Positions 56,692 to 64,000 of a stretch of DNA of 64,000 nucleotides are shown piece after piece (within the stretch, counting starts at the first letter, position 1; each line of letters starts with the position of its first letter). Made by a program: the position numbers and the translations under genes. The notes beneath the pieces were generated by a model. The model did no database searches and had not been told where the DNA came from. It was given only the letters and a program-made list of their open reading frames with translations. This DNA comes from Cellulomonas flavigena DSM 20109 (GTDB lineage: Bacteria > Actinomycetota > Actinomycetes > Actinomycetales > Cellulomonadaceae), in contig NC_014151.1 in NCBI RefSeq assembly GCF_000092865.1, positions 3,162,001 through 3,226,000 on the forward strand, read 5' to 3'.

Positions 56692-58235
56692 GGGTGCTCC
56701 AGCGCGGTCGCGCCACCGGCCGTCGGGACGATGCTCAGCAGGCCGTCCTCGGGCTGCCCCAGGGGCAGCTCGTTCTGCTCCAGGAGGTGCTTGCCGAGCT
56801 GCTCCGACGGCGGCAGCTCGATCGGGTACCGGCCGCTGAAGCACGCGGTGCACAGCTGCGACGCGGGCTGCTCGGTGGCGGTGATCATGCCCTCCTCGGA
56901 CAGGTAGCCCAGCGAGTCGGCGCCCAGCGACCGGGCGATCTCCTCGACGCCCAGGCCGTTGGCGATGAGCTCGGCGCGCGACGCGAAGTCGATGCCGTAG
57001 AAGCACGGCCACTTCACGGGCGGAGCGGTGATGCGGATGTGGACCTCGGCGGCACCCGCCTCGCGCAGCATGCGCACGAGCGCGCGCTGCGTGTTGCCGC
57101 GCACGATCGTGTCGTCGACCACCACGAGCCGCTTGCCGCGGATGACGTCCTTGAGCGGGTTGAGCTTGAGGCGGATGCCGAGCTGGCGCAGCGTCTGGGA
57201 CGGCTGGATGAACGTGCGGCCCACGTAGGCGTTCTTCGTCAGGCCCTGACCGAACGGGATGCCCGACTTCGCGGCGTAGCCCACGGCGGCGGGCGTGCCG
57301 GACTCCGGGACCGGGATGACGAGGTCGGCCTCGACCGGGTGCTCGACCGCCAGGCGGCGGCCCATCGCGACGCGCGCGGCGTGCACCGAGCGGCCGTTGA
57401 TCGTCGTGTCGGGACGTGCCAGGTAGACGTACTCGAAGACGCAGCCCGCGCGGTCGATGGGCGCGAAGCGGGTCGAGCGCAGCCCGTCGGAGTCGATCGC
57501 GATGAACTCGCCCGGCTCGACCTCGCGCACGTACGACGCACCCACGATGTCCAGCGCCGACGTCTCGGACGCGACGACCCAGCCGCGCTCCAGACGGCCC
57601 AGCACGAGGGGCCGGACGCCCTGCGGGTCGCGCGCCGCGTACAGCGTGCGCTCGTCCATGAACACCAGGCAGAACGCGCCACGCAGGCGCGGCAGCACCT
57701 CGAGCGCCGTGGCCTCGAGCGTGTGGTCCGGGTCTCCCGCGAGCAGTGCCGTGATGAGCGCCGTGTCGGTGGTGTTGCCGCGCGCGAGCTCGCCGCGGCG
57801 CTGGCTGCCGTACCGCTCCGCGACGAGGTCGACGAGCTCGGCGGAGTTGGTGAGGTTGCCGTTGTGGCCGAGGGCCACGGTGCCGGCCGCGGTCGGGCCG
57901 AGCGTCGGCTGCGCGTTCTCCCACGTCGACCCGCCGGTCGTCGAGTAGCGCGTGTGACCGATCGCGATGTGCCCCTGCAGGGCGTTCAGCGCGGTCTCGT
58001 CGAACACCTGCGAGACCAGCCCCATGTCCTTGTAGACGAGGAGCTGCGAACCGTTCGACGTCGCGATCCCCGCGGACTCCTGGCCGCGGTGCTGCAACGC
58101 GTAGAGACCGAAGTAGGTGAGCTTCGCCACCTCTTCGCCGGGAGCCCAGACGCCGAAGACTCCGCAGGCGTCCTGCGGGCCTTTTTCGCCGGGGAGAAGG
58201 TCGTGGTTCAGACGTCCGTCTGCGCGGGGGGCCAC
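56688..58235 (-). CDS. purF: Amidophosphoribosyltransferase
   Basis: A 515-residue enzyme making phosphoribosylamine from PRPP and glutamine, the first committed purine step. The N-terminal Ntn-glutaminase cysteine is in DACGVFGVW, preceded by a 23-residue propeptide (LNHDLLPGEKGPQDA) as in Bacillus PurF. The PRPP motif is RLVVVDDTIVRGNT. Cysteines in WPCFYGIDF and QLCTACFSG fit the 4Fe-4S cluster of this subclass. I place the start at GTG 58235; GTG 58253 is an alternative. It is coupled to purM. Confidence 0.94.
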   Translation of the reverse strand: MAPRADGRLNHDLLPGEKGPQDACGVFGVWAPGEEVAKLTYFGLYALQHRGQESAGIATSNGSQLLVYKDMGLVSQVFDETALNALQGHIAIGHTRYSTTGGSTWENAQPTLGPTAAGTVALGHNGNLTNSAELVDLVAERYGSQRRGELARGNTTDTALITALLAGDPDHTLEATALEVLPRLRGAFCLVFMDERTLYAARDPQGVRPLVLGRLERGWVVASETSALDIVGASYVREVEPGEFIAIDSDGLRSTRFAPIDRAGCVFEYVYLARPDTTINGRSVHAARVAMGRRLAVEHPVEADLVIPVPESGTPAAVGYAAKSGIPFGQGLTKNAYVGRTFIQPSQTLRQLGIRLKLNPLKDVIRGKRLVVVDDTIVRGNTQRALVRMLREAGAAEVHIRITAPPVKWPCFYGIDFASRAELIANGLGVEEIARSLGADSLGYLSEEGMITATEQPASQLCTACFSGRYPIELPPSEQLGKHLLEQNELPLGQPEDGLLSIVPTAGGATALEHP

Positions 58236-58329
58236 GGCACCATGGTGGCACACGCCCGGACGGCCCCGCGTCGGGCGTCCACCACGCGGCGAGCGGTGCG
58301 CGTCGTGGCGCCGGAGCCGCGTCGGCCCC

Positions 58330-58728
58330 TCAGGCGGGCGGCGCAGGTCGCCGCCGCCGCGTGCTGCGCCGGTCGGCCAGCAGGGCCAGCACCCCGCCCA
58401 CGAGCGTGCCCCCGAGCGCGCCCGAGAGCGCCAGCACCGCCCGCACGCCGTTCTGGCCACCGAGGAACGGCAGCACTCCCCCGTCGTCCGCGGTCAGGGC
58501 GCTGCCCGCCGCGGTCGCCGCTGCCACGCCGAGGCCGACGAGCGCACCGAGCAGCGCGCCTGCGACGAGGAACGCGCGGTAGCGCGGCGCCCGGCGCACG
58601 GTCGCCGGGACCGCGACACGCGCGAGCTCGGCCTCGTCGGGGGTCACCGCACCGGGGGCGCCGGGGTCGGCCGCCGGGGGCGGCGCATCGGCGGGACGGG
58701 CGTCGTCGGGTCGGGGGTCCTCGGGCAC
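58330..58728 (-). CDS. Hypothetical membrane protein upstream of purF
   Basis: A 132-residue protein with a Pro/Asp/Ala-rich N-terminus, two membrane segments (AFLVAGALLGALVGLGVAAATAAGS and AVLALSGALGGTLVGGVLALLA) and a basic C-terminus. Similar small proteins lie beside purF in related actinobacteria, with unknown function. The gene is 94 bases before purF and 14 bases after the SCP-2-like gene on the same strand, so all four may be cotranscribed. GTG 58728 is the only good start. Confidence 0.65.
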   Translation of the reverse strand: MPEDPRPDDARPADAPPPAADPGAPGAVTPDEAELARVAVPATVRRAPRYRAFLVAGALLGALVGLGVAAATAAGSALTADDGGVLPFLGGQNGVRAVLALSGALGGTLVGGVLALLADRRSTRRRRPAPPA

Positions 58729-58742
58729 CCGACGATCCTAGG

Positions 58743-59120
58743 TCAGCGGACCCGGGCGGCCTGGAGCGGTAGCAGGTGCGCGAGGTCGGCCCGCTCGCCC
58801 GACGCGTGCACGCGCCCCGTCGCGACCGCGGCGTGCCACGTCACCTCGCCTGTCGCCAGCTCGAGCCACGTGACCGGGTCGGTCTCCACGACGTTCGGCG
58901 GCGTGCCGCGCGTGTGGCGCGGTCCTTCGACGGCCTGCACGGCGCCGTCGGGCGGGACACGGACCTCGACCGCGTTGCCCGGGGCGACGTCGGCGAGCTC
59001 CTCGAGCGTGAAGCGCACCGCGGTGCGCCGGGCGGCCGTCGGCGCGCCGTCGGGGTCCGCGCGCCACGCCTGCAGCGCGGCACGCCCGTCGAGGGGGTCG
59101 GTACGGCGACGCGGTGGCAC
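58743..59120 (-). CDS. Sterol carrier family (SCP-2-like) protein
   Basis: A 125-residue soluble protein with the pattern [38 protein letters not shown] and [16 protein letters not shown], which defines the actinobacterial sterol-carrier-family proteins next to purF. The fold suggests binding of a lipid or hydrophobic ligand; its purpose beside purine genes is not known. GTG 59120 has GAGGATGG upstream; GTG 59138 is an alternative start. It is likely the first gene of the purine operon. Confidence 0.8.
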   Translation of the reverse strand: MPPRRRTDPLDGRAALQAWRADPDGAPTAARRTAVRFTLEELADVAPGNAVEVRVPPDGAVQAVEGPRHTRGTPPNVVETDPVTWLELATGEVTWHAAVATGRVHASGERADLAHLLPLQAARVR

Positions 59121-59161
59121 GGACCCATCCTCGCGCACCGGGCACGGTCCGGGGACGCGCA

Positions 59162-59193
59162 GAGGGCGGCCCGGCAGCTGCCGGACCGCCCTC
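59162..59193. terminator. Near-perfect palindromic terminator after gdhA
   Basis: GAGGGCGGCCCGGCAG at 59162-59177 pairs with CTGCCGGACCGCCCTC at 59178-59193 with a single mismatch and no spacer, 17 bases after the gdhA stop on the minus strand. It separates gdhA from the SCP-2/purine genes downstream. Confidence 0.8.
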
Positions 59194-59210
59194 CTCGGAC
59201 GGGTGTCGGG

Positions 59211-60587
<1,377 letters not shown>

Positions 60588-60671
60588 TCAGAGCGTAGGC
60601 CCGGCCCCCGAACCGGACCTGGGACGTCCGATCCGTGGTCCTCGCGCCCGGCGGGCGGTCGGGGTACGCGT

Positions 60672-60708
60672 GAGGCCGCGGACACCCCGTGAGGGTGCCC
60701 GCGGCCTC
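60672..60708 (-). terminator. Terminator after the first GH6 gene
   Basis: GAGGCCGCGGACACCC at 60672-60687 pairs with GGGTGCCCGCGGCCTC at 60693-60708 with one mismatch, 44 bases after the minus-strand stop. Its GAGGCCGCGGAC core also occurs in the terminator of the second GH6 gene. Confidence 0.8.
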
Positions 60709-60751
60709 GTCGCGGCGTGGCGGCCGCTGTGCTCAGCAACCGGACGTCACG

Positions 60752-62227
60752 TCACCACTTCGCGTTGCGCGCCAGCTCCAGTGCCATCGACTGCCACCAC
60801 TGACCGGCGCCCGGGCCGCCGTTGCAGGCGCCGTCCGACTCACCGGGCAGCTTGATCCACAGCAGCGCGTCGAGCCCGCTGCCGTCGTTCACGAGCGTCG
60901 GGCGCTCGCCGAGGGCGCGGCCGCTCGGGTTGCACCACTCCGACCCGGACGGGCCGTTGCCGTTGCGCGACGTGTCGATGACGAACTTCTTGCCACCGGT
61001 CAGCTGCGAGACCTGCTGACCCCAGGTCTTCGACTCCGCCGTCGTGCGGTAGTTGGAGACGTTGATCGAGAAGCCCACGGCGTCCTCGAACCCGATCTGG
61101 TTGAGGCGGTTCGCGGCCTCCGACGGCGACAGCCACGCCGAGTGGCCGGCGTCGATGTAGACGCGCGCACCCTTGGCGGTCAGGGACTTCGCGGCGTACT
61201 TGAGGAAGCCGACCCGGTCGCCCTGGCCGTCGCAGTCGCCGAGCATCGGCAGCGCGTCGGGCTCGAGGACCACCCACGGGTTGCCGACGATGCCCTGGGC
61301 GACCGTGTCGATCCACTGCGCGTACTCGGAGGTCGACACGCCGCCGCTGGAGTGCTGGCCGCAGTCGCGGCCCGGGATGGCGTAGACGACGAGCACGGCG
61401 GTCCTGCCGGCGGCCGCAGCGGCCGACGTGATGTCACGGACCTCCTGCTGCGCGTGCGAGGCCTCGTTCCAGTTGCCGACCCAGTACGCCTGCGGCGTCA
61501 GGGCGATCTTCGCCAGCAGGTCCTTGTCGGAGCCGCTGGCCGCCTGCCAGGCGCGGTACGACTGGTTCGTGGTGTCGACGTGGAACTGACCGGCCTGGAC
61601 CGGCGGCATCGTGGGCTCGGGCGTGGGCTCGGGCGTGGGCTCGGGCGTGGGCTCCGGGGTCGGCTCGGGCGTGGGCTCCGGCGTCGGCTCGGGCGTGGGC
61701 TCCGGCGTCGGCTCGGGCGTCGGCTCCGGCGTCGGCTCGGGCGTGGGCTCCGGGGTCGGCTCGGGCGTCGGCTCCGTCGTCGGGCCACCGACCGCACCGT
61801 TGCACGAGGTGCCGTTGAGCGTGAAGGACGTCGGCGCGTTGTTCGCGCCGTTCCAGGAGCCGTTGAAGCCGACCTGGACGCTGGCGTTGGTGCCGACCGA
61901 ACCGTTCCACGACATGTTCTTCACGGTGACGTTCGAACCGGAGGTCGAGTGCACGCCGTTCCAGAGCTGCTGCACGCCCTGGCCGTCGGGGAACGTCCAG
62001 CTCAGCTCCCAGGACGAGAGCGGGTCGCCGAGGTTCGTGACGGTGACGGCTGCACCGAAGCCACCGGGCCACTGGCTCGTCACGGCGTAGTCGACGCGGC
62101 AGCCGGCGGCGGCCTGCGCGATGCTCGAGGTCAGGGCGGTGACGCCGCCGGCGAGGACGGCTCCGGCCGCGACGGCCGCGACGACCTTGCGTCTGGTGGT
62201 GAGGGGTCTCTTCGAGCGGGGGTGCAT
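60752..62227 (-). CDS. Secreted GH6 cellulase with CBM2 and EPTP linker (CenA-like)
   Basis: A 491-residue endoglucanase-type GH6. Residues 1-40 are a signal peptide (ending SIAQAA). A CBM2 spans 41-145 with its Cys pair (GCRVDYAV and SCNGAV) and cellulose-binding tryptophans (QWPGGFG, QLWNG, FNGSWNG). A linker of about 14 EPTP repeats covers 152-207, and GH6 fills 210-491. The catalytic aspartates are in YAIPGRDCG, VLEPDALP and LPGESDGAC. The order equals C. fimi CenA (endo-beta-1,4-glucanase A). I chose ATG 62227 (GAGGAG six bases upstream); 62233 is an alternative. Confidence 0.92.
   Translation of the reverse strand: MHPRSKRPLTTRRKVVAAVAAGAVLAGGVTALTSSIAQAAAGCRVDYAVTSQWPGGFGAAVTVTNLGDPLSSWELSWTFPDGQGVQQLWNGVHSTSGSNVTVKNMSWNGSVGTNASVQVGFNGSWNGANNAPTSFTLNGTSCNGAVGGPTTEPTPEPTPEPTPEPTPEPTPEPTPEPTPEPTPEPTPEPTPEPTPEPTPEPTPEPTMPPVQAGQFHVDTTNQSYRAWQAASGSDKDLLAKIALTPQAYWVGNWNEASHAQQEVRDITSAAAAAGRTAVLVVYAIPGRDCGQHSSGGVSTSEYAQWIDTVAQGIVGNPWVVLEPDALPMLGDCDGQGDRVGFLKYAAKSLTAKGARVYIDAGHSAWLSPSEAANRLNQIGFEDAVGFSINVSNYRTTAESKTWGQQVSQLTGGKKFVIDTSRNGNGPSGSEWCNPSGRALGERPTLVNDGSGLDALLWIKLPGESDGACNGGPGAGQWWQSMALELARNAKW
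61607..61774 (-). repeat. 12-bp repeats encoding the EPTP linker
   Basis: About 14 copies of a 12-base unit (GGGCGTGGGCTC and variants on the plus strand) encode the EPTP linker of the first GH6 enzyme. Differences sit mainly in third codon positions. Such an array can expand or shrink by slippage, so linker length may vary between strains. Confidence 0.8.
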
Positions 62228-62578
62228 GGACATCTCCTCGGGGTCGGGGTCGGCCAGTCCGCGGATCGGGTCGGCCACGCGCGTCGGGCGGCGCTCGGAC
62301 GCCGGTGGACGCGCCGCAGGACGCGACGGCTCCGACGCCGTCCTGCGTAACGACACACCGATCACACCTGCTCGACCTGCACCCTGGCGAGCCGACGGCC
62401 ATTCCCTAATCGATTTGTCACGAAACGGACACGACCCCGCGGGACGACGAGGCCGCGGACGCTCCCCCCGTCCGGGGGCGTCCGCGGCCTCGTCCTTCGG
62501 TGCGTGGCGCTCGCGGCGTCGTCACGCACCGGCGGGTGAGCGCGCCGTCACCGACGCGCCACCGACCGGGGGCTCACG
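62228..62578. promoter_or_regulatory. Intergenic region between the two GH6 genes
   Basis: The 351 bases hold the terminator of the upstream GH6 gene and the promoter region of the downstream one. The palindrome AATCGATT at 62408-62415 lies 181 bases upstream of the first GH6 start, in AT-rich context (TTGTCACGAAACG follows). I find no CelR-type AGCGCT site here. Confidence 0.4.
62446..62494 (-). terminator. Strong terminator after the second GH6 gene
   Basis: GACGAGGCCGCGGACGC at 62446-62462 pairs perfectly with 62478-62494, a 17-bp stem extended by a C/G-rich inner helix. It is 85 bases after the minus-strand stop and separates the two cellulase genes. Confidence 0.85.
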
Positions 62579-63988
62579 TCACCACTTGGCGTTGCGCGCG
62601 AGCTCCAGGGCCATCGACTGCCACCAGGCGCCGGCCGCCGGGCCGCCGTTGCAGGTGCCGTCCGACTCGCCGGGACGCTTGATCCACAGCAGCGCGTCGA
62701 GCCCGCTGCCGTCGTTGACGCGGGTCGGGCGGTCGCCCAGGGCGCGCCCGCTCGGGTTGCACCACTCGGAGCCCGACGCGCCGTTGCCGTTCCGCGACGT
62801 GTCGATGACGAACTTCTTGCCACCGGTGAGGCGGGAGATCTCCTGGCCGTACGCCTTGGCCTCGGCCGTCGTGCGGTAGTTGGAGACGTTGAGCGAGAAG
62901 CCGACGGCACCGTCCCAGCCGACGCGGTTGAGGCGGTTGGCCGCCTCCGACGCGGAGAGCCACGCCGAGTTGCCGGCGTCGATGTACACGCGCGCACCCT
63001 TGGCGGCGAACGCCTTGGCCGCGTACTGCAGGAAGCCGACCCGGTCGCCCTGGCCCTGGCAGTCGCCGAGCTGCGCGAGCGCGTCGGGCTCGAGGATCAC
63101 CCACGGGTTGCCCTGGACGCCCTGCGCGACGGTGTCGACCCAGCGCGCGTACTCCGAGGTGGCGACGCCGCCGCCCGAGTAGTTGCCGCAGTCACGGCCC
63201 GGGATGGCGTACACGACGATCTGCGCGATCTTGCCGGCGGAACGCGCCTTGCCGGTGTAGTCGCGGACCTGCTGCTGGATGACGGACGCGCTGGACCAGT
63301 CGCCGATCCACAGCGCCTGCGGCGTCTGCGCGATCTTCGCCAGCAGCACCTTGTCGTTGCCCGACGCGGCCTGCCAGGCGGCGTAGGCCGCCGTCTCGGG
63401 GTCGACGTAGAAGTCGCCGCTGGGCTGCGGCTGCTGGGTGGGCTGCTGGGTGGGCTGCTGCGTCGGCTGCTGGGTGGGCTGCTGCGTCGGCTGCTGGGTG
63501 GGCTGCTGCGTCGGCTGCTGGGTCGGCTGCTGGGTCGGCTGGCCGCCGGACACCGAACCGGTGCACGCCGTGCCGTTGAGCGTGAACGACGTGGGCTTGG
63601 CGTTCGAGCCGTTCCACGAGCCGTTGAACCCGAGCGAGATGACGCCGTTGGTGCCGACCGAGCCGTTCCACGGGGAGTTCACGACCGTGACCTGCGAGCC
63701 GCTCGACGAGGCCGCGCCGTTCCAGAGCTGCTGGATCGACTGGCCGCTGGGGAACGTCCAGCGCAGGTCCCACGACGACAGCGGGTCGCCGAGGTTCGTG
63801 ACGTTGATGCTGGCGCCGAAACCGCCGGGCCACTCGTTGGTGACCGCGTAGTCGACGCGGCAGCCGGCGGCGGCGTTCGCCGCGGTGGAGGCCAGGACGG
63901 TCGTGCCGGCGGCGAGCACCGCGCCGGCGGCGAGCACCGCGACGGCCTTGCGACCGGCGGCGAGCGCCGGCTTCGGGCGGGGGGACAT
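62579..63988 (-). CDS. Secreted GH6 cellulase with CBM2 and PTQQ linker
   Basis: A 469-residue paralogue of the preceding enzyme. Residues 1-40 are a signal peptide, 41-148 a CBM2 (GCRVDYAV, EWPGGFG, QLWNG, FNGSWNG), about 150-187 a PTQQ repeat linker, and the rest a GH6 domain with YAIPGRDCG, ILEPDALAQLGDC and RPGESDGTC. Unlike its neighbour the substrate-exit loop sequence RPGESDGT replaces LPGESDGA. It shares the PTQQ linker with the GH62 enzyme. ATG 63988 follows CGAGGAGAACCC; the promoter lies outside the window. The enzyme probably cuts cellulose internally like CenA. Confidence 0.92.
   Translation of the reverse strand: MSPRPKPALAAGRKAVAVLAAGAVLAAGTTVLASTAANAAAGCRVDYAVTNEWPGGFGASINVTNLGDPLSSWDLRWTFPSGQSIQQLWNGAASSSGSQVTVVNSPWNGSVGTNGVISLGFNGSWNGSNAKPTSFTLNGTACTGSVSGGQPTQQPTQQPTQQPTQQPTQQPTQQPTQQPTQQPTQQPQPSGDFYVDPETAAYAAWQAASGNDKVLLAKIAQTPQALWIGDWSSASVIQQQVRDYTGKARSAGKIAQIVVYAIPGRDCGNYSGGGVATSEYARWVDTVAQGVQGNPWVILEPDALAQLGDCQGQGDRVGFLQYAAKAFAAKGARVYIDAGNSAWLSASEAANRLNRVGWDGAVGFSLNVSNYRTTAEAKAYGQEISRLTGGKKFVIDTSRNGNGASGSEWCNPSGRALGDRPTRVNDGSGLDALLWIKRPGESDGTCNGGPAAGAWWQSMALELARNAKW
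63431..63538 (-). repeat. 12-bp repeats encoding the PTQQ linker
   Basis: About nine copies of a 12-base unit (TGGGTGGGCTGC / TGCGTCGGCTGC) encode the PTQQ linker of the second GH6 enzyme. The pattern of alternating third-position variants suggests recent unit duplications. Confidence 0.75.
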
Positions 63989-64000
63989 GGGTTCTCCTCG

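Noticed and set aside
61607..61774. Repeat array as a CRISPR or VNTR locus
   Set aside because: The 12-base units are in frame and encode the EPTP linker of a cellulase; no spacers of constant length exist.

Overview
The window reads as a chromosomal segment of a high-GC cellulolytic actinobacterium, most likely Cellulomonas or a close relative. The evidence is very high GC in third codon positions, two adjacent GH6 cellulases built like Cellulomonas fimi CenA (CBM2, proline/threonine-rich linker, GH6), a GH62 arabinofuranosidase with a ricin-type lectin domain, a secreted serine protease that I recall as very close to the Cellulomonas 69B4 protease, a C50-carotenoid gene set, BldC and several actinobacteria-only DUF families (DUF3073, DUF3618, DUF4395, DUF7455). 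I see no insertion sequence, prophage, CRISPR array or plasmid gene.

Layout. 1-3.5 kb: secretion and plant-wall functions, namely the end of a probable SipW-type substrate, a signal peptidase fused to its own SipW-like substrate carrying an ice-binding (DUF3494) domain, and the GH62 enzyme. 3.5-13.2 kb: small conserved proteins, an SDR, an ArsR/SRPBCC pair, a UvrD-family helicase, a three-gene membrane/secreted operon, a Nudix protein and an alpha/beta hydrolase. 13.2-17.0 kb: the NAD operon pncB-Nudix-nadE with overlapping genes and a palindrome over the first start codon. 17-20 kb: TrhA, UPF0303, a 2H phosphoesterase and a small Cys-rich protein plus DUF4395 behind a CsoR/CstR-like palindrome; then tRNA-Lys. 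20.3-31.4 kb: a lipoprotein resembling pyroglutamyl peptidase with Ser in place of Cys, a beta-helix secreted protein, two tandem tiny paralogues, metabolic enzymes, a formate/nitrite channel, a peptidoglycan-binding protein and another lipoprotein. 31.4-33.8 kb: a glycosyltransferase/CapD-like pair, both with altered catalytic motifs.

34-39 kb holds a MOSC protein, a YceI protein, a LuxR-type regulator preceded by 11-bp-phased GTTGAG repeats (the signature of SARP targets), and next to it a 997-residue MalT-like ATPase ending in a SARP/BTAD domain. 39.3-44.7 kb is the carotenoid operon crtE-crtB-crtI-crtYe-crtYf-crtEb on the minus strand. Its first gene is interrupted by a one-base shift in a seven-C run, so C50 carotenoid synthesis depends on whether that base is real. 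galE diverges from it. 46-51.9 kb: a second beta-helix protein, an LLM oxidoreductase, a LysR regulator, the secreted protease, a CDF metal exporter and a small zincin. 52.0-52.4 kb: tRNA-Glu, tRNA-Asp, tRNA-Phe. 52.6-53.9 kb: an envelope trio (hydrophobic protein, holin-X-like, DUF3618).

54-60.6 kb is core: bldC, DUF3073, the purine genes purF-purM preceded by a small membrane protein and an SCP-2-like protein, and gdhA. The window ends with the two GH6 cellulases, in parallel on the minus strand, each followed by a strong GC-rich hairpin. Cotranscription is suggested mostly by 4-base ATGA/GTGA overlaps (pncB-Nudix-nadE, the crt genes, arsR-SRPBCC, purF-purM, glycosyltransferase-capD, holin-DUF3618).
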